Assembly: GCA_046759385.1 (NCBI GenBank)
Contig: JBHICC010000057.1
Span: forward strand, 1 to 14,273
Reading direction: 5' to 3'
DNA from: JBHICC01 sp046759385
GTDB taxonomy: Bacteria > Pseudomonadota > Gammaproteobacteria > Acidiferrobacterales > SPGG2
DNA length: 14,273 nucleotides
The notes below the pieces were generated by a model. That model had not been told where the DNA came from and did not search any database. It saw only the letters and a program-made list of their open reading frames with translations. Made by a program: the position numbers and the translations under genes. Below, one piece after another: positions 1 to 6,853 of the stretch (positions are counted from its first letter, which is position 1; the number at the start of each line of letters is the position of its first letter).

Positions 1-346
1 ACGCGCCATGATCAAGCCCGCGCGATCCATCGATCTCTACCTCGAAACCCGCGTCCGTTAGCAATGCGGCAGCCTCTCGAGCAAGCTCTGGATCGCCGGG
101 CGCTGGGTAGCGCATCTCATACAAGGCCGGAGGGAAGCCGTAGAAATCGTGGATGGTCTGTGGCTGCGCTACGCCAGTGAGTATGGGGTGGGCAGTCTCC
201 CAGTGTGCCGAGACGCATAGCACCGCACGTGGCCGAGCCAAAATCTTTCCTAGACCAGCCAGAAACGTGCGCGTGGGACTGTCTTCGATCATCAACGTCG
301 GGGCACCGTGTGACACGAAAACACTAGGCATAGTATTCGTTGCCAT
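1..346 (-). CDS. LigB/DODA-type extradiol ring-cleavage dioxygenase, partial (C-terminus beyond left edge)
   Basis: The N-terminal ~115 residues of a class III extradiol dioxygenase of the 4,5-DOPA dioxygenase/YgiD group. Seen: VFVSHGAPT near the start, then CVSAHWET and the run IHDFYGFPPALYEMRYPAPG, which is the typical N-terminal half of this family. The His of SHGAP and the His of SAHWE are the family's expected metal ligands. Known for the family: a non-haem metal enzyme that opens catechol-type rings. The physiological substrate in bacteria is often unknown. The gene reads leftward and the C-terminal half is outside the window. The ATG at 346 overlaps the TGA of the upstream alkyltransferase-like gene (TGATG), suggesting translational coupling. 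An in-frame ATG at 331 gives MPSVFVSHG and is an equally good start by homology. Family assignment is secure, substrate is not. Confidence 0.88.
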   Translation of the reverse strand, partial: MATNTMPSVFVSHGAPTLMIEDSPTRTFLAGLGKILARPRAVLCVSAHWETAHPILTGVAQPQTIHDFYGFPPALYEMRYPAPGDPELAREAAALLTDAGFEVEIDGSRGLDHGA

Positions 347-666
347 CACGCCCCCCGCCACCCGACGCGCTCGAAATCGACGCGACCTTGCGCGTCAAAC
401 CACACACCTTCAGCTTCCAACATTTTTCGCTGACGTAGCTCGCCACCACCACGGCGTTTGCTGACCCGGCCCTCATGATTGATGACGCGATGCCAGGGAA
501 TGTCAGTACCGATGGGAACAGCGGCCATGGCGTACCCGACCGTTCGTGGTGTGCAGCTGCCGGCGATCGCGGCAACCTGACCATAGGTCGCAACTTTACC
601 GGGCGGGATGCGACGCACGACGGCATAAATGCGAACGTATGACGATTCGTTAGACGGCTCTTTCAT
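346..666 (-). CDS. Alkyltransferase-like protein (ATL), MGMT family with Trp replacing the catalytic Cys
   Basis: A 106-aa protein matching the DNA-binding/active-site domain of O6-alkylguanine-DNA alkyltransferases. Seen: a winged-helix start IPPGKVATYGQVAAIAG (about residues 20-36) with the conserved Tyr28, Arg41 in PRTVGYAM (the expected base-flipping arginine), and IPWHRVI around residues 56-62. In true MGMT/Ogt the motif is PCHRV. Here Trp58 sits at the Cys position, as in E. coli YbaZ/Atl. ATLs bind O6-alkylguanine without repairing it and hand the lesion to nucleotide excision repair, so that role is inferred here. Length is close to the usual ATL size, and the N-terminal Ada-like domain is absent. 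No clear Shine-Dalgarno precedes the ATG. The stop overlaps the start of the dioxygenase gene downstream, so the two are probably cotranscribed. Confidence 0.92.
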   Translation of the reverse strand: MKEPSNESSYVRIYAVVRRIPPGKVATYGQVAAIAGSCTPRTVGYAMAAVPIGTDIPWHRVINHEGRVSKRRGGGELRQRKMLEAEGVWFDAQGRVDFERVGWRGA

Positions 667-794
667 GGGAAGGGGTTGAGGGACTGACCGTCAGGGTACT
701 TTAACCGATATGCCTAAAGCATGTTACCGCTCGCTTGCGAGGCGGATGGTCAACCATTAGGGTATCTGGCGTACCCATCGGCGTTGGGGCGGCC

Positions 795-1259
795 GTGTTG
801 CGGAAACTAATCTCGGGTGGCCAGAGTGGTGTTGACCGGGCCGCATTGGACGTTGCACTTGAGCTGGCGATTCCTTGTGGCGGCTGGTGCCCACGGGGAC
901 GCAAGGCCGAAGATGGCGCGATACCGGCACACTATCCACTGACCCAGACCGAGTCGGTCGACTACGCTGAGCGTACGAAACGCAATGTACTGGACGCCGA
1001 TGCCACGCTCATTCTCGTGCGAGGCGCGCTGGCGGGCGGTACGGCGCTGACGTTGGAGATCGCAAGCCGTTATAACAAGCCCTATCGTGTAGTCGATTTG
1101 AGCGACTTGCCACAGCCCAATTCAGTGCGAGCATGGCTCGAAGATGAGAGCGTCGGAGTTTTAAACTGTGCCGGCCCTCGCGAGAGTCGTTGTCCCGGCA
1201 TTTACGGTCAGGCCGCTCGCTTTTTGCGCGATGTGCTGGCCGAAACAACTGACCGATGA
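795..1259 (+). CDS. SLOG-fold 'putative molybdenum carrier' family protein
   Basis: Encodes about 154 aa from a GTG at 795, giving VLRKLISGGQSGVDRAALD, the canonical opening of the cytoplasmic Rossmann-like family annotated as putative molybdenum carrier (YpsA-related, SLOG superfamily). Further family segments: GGWCPRGRKAEDG, an LTQTESVDYAERTKRNV stretch, and ADATLILVRGALAGGTALT as the second nucleotide-binding loop. Related SLOG proteins bind nucleotide-type ligands. A molybdenum role is a family label rather than a demonstrated function here, since no Mo-enzyme or cofactor genes are nearby. The same frame is open back to a TTG at 735, but the extra 20 residues do not fit the family start. 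A GGGGCGG run just before 795 may serve as ribosome binding site. The last ~52 bp overlap the convergent LEA14-like gene. Confidence 0.85.
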   Translation: MLRKLISGGQSGVDRAALDVALELAIPCGGWCPRGRKAEDGAIPAHYPLTQTESVDYAERTKRNVLDADATLILVRGALAGGTALTLEIASRYNKPYRVVDLSDLPQPNSVRAWLEDESVGVLNCAGPRESRCPGIYGQAARFLRDVLAETTDR

Positions 1260-1819
1260 CTTTCAGACCTTCTCGTTACGCGCTGAACCGCCCGTTCCGC
1301 AGTTGATGGTAAGGTAATTTCTCCATGATGATCAAACGGCAGCACGGTATCGTGACTGCGCACGCTCAGCTTACCCCGTACCCGATAACGGAATGACTCT
1401 ACTTGACCAGTTTTTGGCGGCGCCATCAGCTGGCGCATCACGTCTGCTAAAGTACTGATCGCTTCGACTTCCACAAGCGCCGTGCTGTAGCGCTGTATCG
1501 CGACGCGTTGATCGCTGACACCGCGTGCGAAAACCTGATCGTTAATCTCTACTTCGTATTCCAGTCCGTCGATTTCCAGCCTAAACGGATTGGGGTTTTG
1601 GATACGTAGCCGAATTTGATAGCGCTGCTCCAGCAGGTTCGTGTCCATGAGCCACACGCCCGCGAGGGTCACGTGCGGCTGATCGAGCTGTGTCGGAGCC
1701 GCTGCGCAGCCGCTTTCGAGCACGACTGCAGTCAGCCCCACGGTTACGGCAACGATAAATATGCGCGCCTGGCTGGCCAACGGTCCAAAGATACGGCGTT
1801 CCTGCAGATAGCTAAGCAT
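1208..1819 (-). CDS. LEA14-like (LEA type 2 / WHy domain) lipoprotein
   Basis: A 203-aa protein with an N-terminal hydrophobic segment (residues ~19-36) ending in LESGCAAAP, which looks like a lipoprotein signal with Cys38 as the lipidated residue. The Glu three before the Cys is atypical for a lipobox. The mature part carries the water-stress/LEA type 2 pattern: IRLRIQNPNPFRLEIDGLEY, then EVEINDQVFARGVSD, and a C-terminal FRYRVRGKLSV strand region. LEA14-like domains are immunoglobulin-like beta-sandwiches. Bacterial members are small envelope lipoproteins of unclear function. The C-terminal tail is basic and serine-rich (SRKKRAA), and its codons overlap the convergent SLOG-family gene by ~52 bp. 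The gene is divergent from the gamma-glutamyltransferase gene, with an 84-bp gap. Confidence 0.8.
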   Translation of the reverse strand: MLSYLQERRIFGPLASQARIFIVAVTVGLTAVVLESGCAAAPTQLDQPHVTLAGVWLMDTNLLEQRYQIRLRIQNPNPFRLEIDGLEYEVEINDQVFARGVSDQRVAIQRYSTALVEVEAISTLADVMRQLMAPPKTGQVESFRYRVRGKLSVRSHDTVLPFDHHGEITLPSTAERAVQRVTRRSESHRSVVSASTSRKKRAA

Positions 1820-1903
1820 GGCGTCTATTTAAAGCATAAGTCACCGCAACTTCACCAACCAGGCCGCAGGAGCGAGTTTTTGCGCTATATTCGGGAAAGA
1901 ACG

Positions 1904-3487
1904 ATGCGCAGACCAACAACGACGAAAGCCAGAGGCGTAGTCGCGGCGGGCCACCGCAAGACGGCAGAAGCAGCGAAAGTCGTCTTAGAGGAAGGTGGGA
2001 ACGCGTTTGACGCGGTATTGGCGGCACAATTTGCCGCTTGCGTGGTTGAGCCGGTGTTCACTTCACTTGGGGGTGGTGGCTTCCTGCTTGCCCACACTGC
2101 GGCTGGGCAGAACACTCTCTACGACTTCTTCACGCAAACGCCACTGCATCGAAGTCGCGTCGCGGAGATGGATTTCTATCCGATCGATGCCGACTTTGGC
2201 ACCGCAACACAGCGATTTCATATTGGTATGGGCTCCATTGCAACACCGGGCACAGTTAAGGGGTTGTTTAAAGTTTATGAGGAGCTATGCACACTACCGA
2301 TAAAACGCATCATGGAACCGGCGATGTCTCTCGCGCGTCACGGCGTGCGCATGAATCAGTTACAAGCGTACTCGTTTCAGGTGCTCGAGAGCATACTGAC
2401 CTCCACTCCGGCAGCCTTTGCATTGTACCGGAATCCCGACCAAGGCAATCGGCTTCTAGCAGAAGGAGAGCTTCTGCGACAACCCGAACTCGGCGATACC
2501 CTAGAGGCGCTTGCCGATAACGGTGCACAGCTGTTTTATCGGGGGGAGGTCGGGCAACGCATTCTGCGAGACAGTCATGATCGTGGCGGCAGCCTCAGCC
2601 GTGACGATCTTTACCGCTACCGCGTCATCAAGAGGAAACCGCTTGCGTTTAGCTACCGCGGGGCTCAAGTACAGACCAATCCGCCCCCATCGTCAGGCGG
2701 CGTATTAATCGCTTTCACGCTTAAGTTGTTGGAACAGCTTGACATCCGTGGGTGTGGTTTCGGTAGCGCACCTTACATCCGTTTGCTTGCCCGTACGATG
2801 GAGACGGCACAACAAGTGCGTGCTGAGATCATCGACGGCCATCCCGATGACAGCTATGTCAGCGCTCGCCGATTGATGAACAGTCGATTGCTCGACGCGT
2901 ATCGGACTTCCGTGCTAAGCCACGCGGAAAGTGCATCCGGCACCACGCATATCAGTGTCATTGACAAAAAGGGCAACCTTGCAAGCCTGACGACGTCGAA
3001 CGGAGAAGGCTCTGGCTACGTTATCCCCGGGACCGGGATCATGTTGAATAATATGCTGGGGGAAGAGGACATCAATCCTCGAGGCTTTCACAAAGGAACA
3101 CCAGGACGTCGGCTTTCGTCAATGGTATCTCCCACAGTGATCTTTGCTTCTGATCGATCGAGGATGGCGATGGGGTCCGGCGGCTCGAACCGTATTCGCA
3201 CTGCAATGTTGCAGGTACTCTTGAACTTGATCGATTTCAAAGTTTCCACGAGGAGCGCCGTTAACAGGCCGCGAATCCATTTCGAAAACGGCCTGCTTAG
3301 CGTCGAGGCCGGTTTTGGTTCCGCCGAGATAAGTTGTATCAAGCGCGAATTCGCAGACCTTGAGCTTTGGGACGAACGCAACCTGTTCTTCGGCGGAGTC
3401 CATATTGCCGGTTTCGACGCCCCAAGAAAGCGTTTCGCCGGTGCCGGTGACCCGCGGCGTGGCGGCGTCACACTCATCGTCAACTAG
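1904..3487 (+). CDS. Gamma-glutamyltransferase family protein (no signal peptide)
   Basis: A 527-aa Ntn-hydrolase-fold gamma-glutamyltransferase. Seen: an N-terminal AAGHRKTAEAAKVVLEEGGN segment and LGGGGFLL, both typical of the large subunit; PPPSSGGV before the processing site; GTTHISVIDKKGN with the expected self-cleavage nucleophile at Thr347; LSSMVSPT with Ser405/Ser406; and GSGGSNRIRT with Gly426/Gly427. Cleavage before Thr347 would give subunits of about 346 and 181 residues. The family cleaves gamma-glutamyl bonds such as that in glutathione. The E. coli enzyme is periplasmic, but this one has no signal peptide from the ATG at 1904, so a cytoplasmic location is inferred. The frame is open upstream, but that part lies antisense to the lipoprotein gene and has no family similarity. 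GGGA lies 8 nt before the ATG. The hydrolase gene follows after 27 bp. Confidence 0.93.
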   Translation: MRRPTTTKARGVVAAGHRKTAEAAKVVLEEGGNAFDAVLAAQFAACVVEPVFTSLGGGGFLLAHTAAGQNTLYDFFTQTPLHRSRVAEMDFYPIDADFGTATQRFHIGMGSIATPGTVKGLFKVYEELCTLPIKRIMEPAMSLARHGVRMNQLQAYSFQVLESILTSTPAAFALYRNPDQGNRLLAEGELLRQPELGDTLEALADNGAQLFYRGEVGQRILRDSHDRGGSLSRDDLYRYRVIKRKPLAFSYRGAQVQTNPPPSSGGVLIAFTLKLLEQLDIRGCGFGSAPYIRLLARTMETAQQVRAEIIDGHPDDSYVSARRLMNSRLLDAYRTSVLSHAESASGTTHISVIDKKGNLASLTTSNGEGSGYVIPGTGIMLNNMLGEEDINPRGFHKGTPGRRLSSMVSPTVIFASDRSRMAMGSGGSNRIRTAMLQVLLNLIDFKVSTRSAVNRPRIHFENGLLSVEAGFGSAEISCIKREFADLELWDERNLFFGGVHIAGFDAPRKRFAGAGDPRRGGVTLIVN

Positions 3488-3514
3488 AACCAGCCATCGC
3501 CAGTCCGCATTAAC

Positions 3515-4774
3515 GTGAAGCGTTTTTTGCCCGGTTTCCGAGTAATTGTTGTTCTAGGCCTCGCGGTCGTTATCCTGCTAACAGCGCTGCGGGTTTCGCC
3601 GTGGCGCGCGTATGAAGCTACCTGTCTGTTGCTAGATTTCCGCAGCCTCAATGCGCCGGCCGCTAGCCGCCGGGCCTCGCCTATGATGCGCTCGCCCATC
3701 GCCTATGATGTCGACGGTCGCAGCTACCGAGGAGATGTTTACAGACCCATCGACCCGCCGCTCGCTGCCGTGGTATTGCTTCATGGGGCCGCACCATTGG
3801 GCAAGGACGATGCGCGCTTGGTGAGCTTTGCCGCAATCTTTGCCCGAGCGCGATTTCTCGTCCTCGTCCCCGACCTCGTGAACATGCGGCAGCTAAAGCT
3901 ACGAGCCAGTCTGGTCGAGGAAATCACCGATGCAGTTTTGCACATGACATCGTCGCCGAAGCTGGCGCCACAAGGTCGTCTCGGCATCATCGCTCTTAGC
4001 GTCGCAGCGGGACCATCGCTGCTGGCAGCGCGACAACTGGAGGTGCGCGACCGCATCGCATTCATCCTTACTATCGGCAGCTACTATGACATGCCGGCGA
4101 CACTTAACTTCTTTACGACAGGTTTCTTCATGGACGGTGGCGAATGGCACCATCGCGCACCTAACCGTTACGGCAAATGGGCGTTTGTACTAAGTAATGT
4201 TGACCTCCTGTCGAGCCCGTCGGACCGACGCGTGCTGTCAACGATCGCATGGCGCAAGCTGAAAGATGCGGACGCCGAGGTGTCGACGCTCGCGAAACGC
4301 TTAGGCGATGAAGGTGCGGCGGTGTACCGGTTCGCGGCCAATACTGATCGCGAGCGCACCAATGCACTGCTCGCGGGGCTTCCGACTGCAGTCAGATCGG
4401 AGATGCGGGCACTAAGCCTGAGTCAGGTCACGCTTTCGCCGATCCGGGGCCGTATCATTGTCGTCCACGGTGTAGACGATCCGATCGTTCCCTACACGGA
4501 AAGCATAGCGTTAGCTAATGCGTTGCCAGTTGCGCAAACGCGTCTCTTTTTGATCCAGGGGTTGCTTCATGTAGACCTCGAACCGACGCCGCTCGACTAC
4601 TGGCGACTCTGGAGAGCCGGGTACACGTTGCTTCGCGAACGGGACAGCCTCGCGCAGGAGACAAAGGCTCAAGCGCTTTCGACGCGTTCGCTCAATGAAA
4701 GCCCAGCCCGCACAGCGAACTCGCTGGCCTTCTCCTTACCGGCATCGGCACGCACCCGGCCAACGTGCAGCTGA
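3515..4774 (+). CDS. Membrane-anchored alpha/beta hydrolase family protein
   Basis: A 419-aa protein starting at a GTG. Residues ~8-25 form an uncleaved-looking hydrophobic anchor (RVIVVLGLAVVILLTAL), placing the catalytic domain probably on the periplasmic side. Alpha/beta-hydrolase features: VVLLHGAAP at ~86-94 (oxyanion loop); GIIALSVAAG at ~157-166 with Ser162 as the candidate nucleophile; VHGVDDPIVP at ~317-325 with Asp322; and LLHVDLEP with His352. The nucleophile elbow is not the usual GxSxG (Leu before and Val-Ala after the Ser), so catalysis is likely but not certain. It resembles dienelactone-hydrolase/esterase-like proteins. I cannot name a substrate. It follows the gamma-glutamyltransferase gene by 27 bp and is probably cotranscribed. 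The last 35 codons, after all catalytic residues, overlap the convergent formyltransferase-fold gene. Confidence 0.82.
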   Translation: MKRFLPGFRVIVVLGLAVVILLTALRVSPWRAYEATCLLLDFRSLNAPAASRRASPMMRSPIAYDVDGRSYRGDVYRPIDPPLAAVVLLHGAAPLGKDDARLVSFAAIFARARFLVLVPDLVNMRQLKLRASLVEEITDAVLHMTSSPKLAPQGRLGIIALSVAAGPSLLAARQLEVRDRIAFILTIGSYYDMPATLNFFTTGFFMDGGEWHHRAPNRYGKWAFVLSNVDLLSSPSDRRVLSTIAWRKLKDADAEVSTLAKRLGDEGAAVYRFAANTDRERTNALLAGLPTAVRSEMRALSLSQVTLSPIRGRIIVVHGVDDPIVPYTESIALANALPVAQTRLFLIQGLLHVDLEPTPLDYWRLWRAGYTLLRERDSLAQETKAQALSTRSLNESPARTANSLAFSLPASARTRPTCS

Positions 4775-5607
4775 CCGCCGCGCAGCGCCAACACCAAACC
4801 CGCCTCGTCAACGGCCACGATTTCACCTGGTTCGCCGCCCTGCGAGGGCTCGAGCTTGGCGTCGAACAGACGCAACGGCTTACCGCGCCACTGCACGAAC
4901 GCACCCGGCTGCGGGTCGCAGCCACGAACCAGACGGTCGATTTCCTCTGCCGAAAGGGATAAGTCGATCGCCGCCATTTCATCGTTGACCAGACTGTGAT
5001 GCGTGGCGCGTGATTCGTCTTGGGGTTGTGGGGCCGCCTTACCCGTGTCGATGAGGTCGACGGCTTCCAGCATTGCCGCTACGCCCAGTGGCAGGAGTTG
5101 TTTGAAAAACAGGGTCGCCGCGGTTTCATGAGGGCCGATGCGAATACCGCCCTTCTGAACGACAACTGCTCCCGTGTCCGCGCCCTCGTCTGGCACGAAG
5201 ATCGACACGCCGGTTTCCTCGACGCCATCGATGATTTGCCACTGCAAGGCGGCACCGCCTCGATACAGAGGAAGAAGCGAAGGATGAAAGCAGACACTTT
5301 TGTGGACTGGCGCATCTGTGATCTCGCTTGGAATAAACACTTGCACCGATGCCAAAACGTTTAGCTCGGCGTCAAGCGCTCGGTACTGCTCCAACGCGTC
5401 TGGAACCGCCCTGCCCGATTTCTTCCGATAGTAGCGCCGTTGTACCAGCGGGATACCGAGCTCCGACGCTCGCTCGGCGAGGATATCTGGGCGCTTTCCT
5501 TCGGGTGGCGCAAAAACACCAACGACCTTGTGGCCACGCTCGATCAGCCCCTCGAGGGTCATCAGTCCGAAGTCCGCTTGACCGAACAGTGCAATACGCA
5601 GCGCCAT
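4669..5607 (-). CDS. Formyltransferase-fold protein, 10-formyl-THF hydrolase/dehydrogenase N-domain-like
   Basis: A 312-aa protein with a formyl-transferase N-domain followed by an OB-like Fmt C-terminal domain. Seen: IALFGQADFG at the start, ALDAELNVLASVQVFIPSEI at ~78-96, FHPSLLPLYRGGAALQW with His108, DEGADTG with Asp144, and a C-domain from ~220 (IDRLVRGCDPQPGAFVQW). The length, the ALRIALFGQ start and the positions of His108 and Asp144 match the hydrolase domain of 10-formyltetrahydrofolate dehydrogenase (His106/Asp142 in the mammalian enzyme) better than methionyl-tRNA formyltransferase. The Asn two residues before the His in Fmt (NxH) is Cys106 here. No def gene is adjacent, so this is probably not the housekeeping fmt. 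The carrier and aldehyde dehydrogenase domains of the eukaryotic fusion are absent. An in-frame ATG at 5628 adds seven residues, with AAGGA only 2 nt away. The 3' end overlaps the convergent hydrolase gene. Confidence 0.87.
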   Translation of the reverse strand: MALRIALFGQADFGLMTLEGLIERGHKVVGVFAPPEGKRPDILAERASELGIPLVQRRYYRKKSGRAVPDALEQYRALDAELNVLASVQVFIPSEITDAPVHKSVCFHPSLLPLYRGGAALQWQIIDGVEETGVSIFVPDEGADTGAVVVQKGGIRIGPHETAATLFFKQLLPLGVAAMLEAVDLIDTGKAAPQPQDESRATHHSLVNDEMAAIDLSLSAEEIDRLVRGCDPQPGAFVQWRGKPLRLFDAKLEPSQGGEPGEIVAVDEAGLVLALRGGQLHVGRVRADAGKEKASEFAVRAGLSLSERVESA

Positions 5608-5688
5608 AGGAGCCGCGGAGCATAACATAATCCTTACGCTGAAAAAGCCGCTCGTAGTCGGAGCAAGAGACACGTGTCGTGCCGAATG

Positions 5689-6180
5689 CTAGGCAGCGTC
5701 AAGCCAAGCTTGGAATGGGCCGATGATAAGCGTTTTGTACTGAAGCGCCGCGTGCGGATTCTCATCAAGATCACGGCGACAAGTAATATCGCAGGTACGG
5801 TAGATGTAGCGCTTGGCATGCACCTCATCGATCTCGCCGTCGACCGCGGCGAAATCGATCTGTTCTAGGTAGCGCCAAAAATCTGGATCACGCGACAAAG
5901 TGAGCGCGTTGCGTGAGAGTGACTCCCGCTGAAGCGCGCGCGTTAGCCGTTCCCGCCGTACCGGATCGACTGTGCGGCGACATTTCGCGACCTTAAGCAA
6001 ATGGAGTAGATAGTGCGGGCTGTCGCCGTTGCGCTTGCGCAAGAACGCCGTCTTTATCGCATTCAGGCTAGCGGCATCAGCGAGGCGAAACGTTATTGTG
6101 CAACCGTCGGTCGCCGTCTCACCCCAGTCGGTCAACTCAACCTTGCACTGTAGAGCAAACGTTTGATCAGCTCGACTCAT
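5689..6180 (-). CDS. Conserved-looking hypothetical protein, 163 aa
   Basis: I do not recognise this family. From the ATG at 6180 the protein has 163 residues. It opens with a strand-rich region (FALQCKVELTDWG, then CTITFRLAD), is followed by a basic helical stretch (~41-95, many Arg/Lys/Leu), and ends with DFWRYLEQIDF and a segment containing CDITC (Cys130, Cys134). There is no signal peptide or membrane segment, so it is probably cytosolic. The ATG overlaps the TGA of the upstream 75-aa gene (ATGA), which is the main argument for this start and for the gene being real. The frame is open further upstream, but those codons lie inside the 75-aa gene. About 80 bp downstream begins the formyltransferase-fold gene on the same strand. 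The Cys pair could bind a metal, but two cysteines alone are weak evidence. Confidence 0.7.
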   Translation of the reverse strand: MSRADQTFALQCKVELTDWGETATDGCTITFRLADAASLNAIKTAFLRKRNGDSPHYLLHLLKVAKCRRTVDPVRRERLTRALQRESLSRNALTLSRDPDFWRYLEQIDFAAVDGEIDEVHAKRYIYRTCDITCRRDLDENPHAALQYKTLIIGPFQAWLDAA

Positions 6181-6401
6181 TGAAGCAAACCAGAGGGCGA
6201 TTCGATCTGCGCCTGAGCCAGCTGTACCACCTGTTCGAGGGTGGCCTGCTTTGGGATCATCTGGATGTTGGTGAACCAGACCTGCTCGACCGTGCAATCG
6301 TCGTCCATGAACTGATCTGCCGTAATCGGCACGCCAATAAAGACGCCGCGGCTTCCGTCGTCAAGGTCGATAATAACCATCTGCACAGGTTGCATGCTCA
6401 T
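6177..6401 (-). CDS. Small hypothetical protein, 74-75 aa
   Basis: I do not recognise this family. The small acidic protein reads MSMQPVQMVIIDLDDGSRG at its start, then GVFIGVPITADQFMDDDC, and ends in a Gln/Leu-rich amphipathic helix (TLEQVVQLAQAQIE). AAGGAG lies 6 nt before the ATG at 6401, a good ribosome binding site. An adjacent ATG at 6404 is only 3 nt from it, and a third in-frame ATG lies at 6395. The stop overlaps the start of the 163-aa gene by ATGA, so the pair is likely translationally coupled and may act together. No signal peptide or membrane span. The strong SD and the coupling support a real gene despite its size. Confidence 0.7.
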   Translation of the reverse strand: MSMQPVQMVIIDLDDGSRGVFIGVPITADQFMDDDCTVEQVWFTNIQMIPKQATLEQVVQLAQAQIESPSGLLQ

Positions 6402-6404
6402 CAT

Positions 6405-6853
6405 TGGCTCCTTCGGTTTGGGGCCAGTGGACGAAGTGACAGCCGGTTTGCTGAGTTTCGCCCAAGGTCAACGGGCACGGGCCCGAATGTACCCGGCGGC
6501 TTGCATATCCCGTGCCACCTGCCTCGTTGCGCATACCCGGGTATTTACCCCCGAATTTGCCAGGTTCAAAGCCCGGGTCCACCACGCCATGCATGCCAAG
6601 TGCCGTCCACGCCAACAGGTATGCCGGCGATTGCCGGCCGGCGACTAGCTTCTGTCCACGGCACGGGCCTAGGCCATGATGCCCCGCATCAAAGATGGGC
6701 ATAAGGCGTGGCACGTTAACAGGAGGCTGAAAAAGCGCCTTACCGCTTCGCGACGTGCTGGATCTGCGTCCCGTTTTGCACCCTGAACTCCGTGAGCGGT
6801 GCGTCCCTGGATAACACCTGCTCCCGACGCGCGGGCCACGGGCTGTTGAGGTG
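6405..6853. other. Gene-poor interval with palindromes
   Basis: No convincing gene is seen in this 449-bp interval. Short frames open on both strands have no recognisable protein features. The DNA is GC-rich and full of short dyads: a perfect 12-bp palindrome at 6533-6544 (ATACCCGGGTAT), GGCACGGG and its complement CCCGTGCC, and a GCCGGC-rich cluster near 6622-6643. The segment AGGAGGCTGAAAAAG at about 6721-6735 looks to me like the end of some insertion sequences, but I find no matching inverted copy. The interval must hold the promoter of the leftward 75-aa gene and any terminator of the SirB1-family gene. I could not locate either with confidence. Confidence 0.5.
6533..6544. repeat. Perfect 12-bp palindrome ATACCCGGGTAT
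   Basis: Self-complementary over 12 bp, directly readable in the sequence. It lies about 130 bp upstream of the leftward 75-aa gene, so it could be an operator or a chance GC-rich dyad. No similar copy is seen elsewhere in the window. Confidence 0.45.

Noticed and set aside
735..794. TTG start adding 20 residues to the SLOG-family protein
   Set aside because: The family begins at the LRKLISGGQ segment, and the extra residues look like untranslated upstream sequence.
1616..1903. N-terminal extension of the gamma-glutamyltransferase frame
   Set aside because: It is open by chance, antisense to the lipoprotein gene, without family similarity; the ATG at 1904 gives the proper N-terminus.
6181..6297. 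Upstream extension of the 163-aa gene
   Set aside because: It lies entirely within the 75-aa gene in another frame; the ATGA-coupled ATG at 6180 is better.
6540..6585. tRNA-like 3' end (GGTTCAAAG followed by CCACCA)
   Set aside because: The T-arm stem is mismatched and no matching acceptor 5' strand, D-arm or anticodon arm is found upstream.
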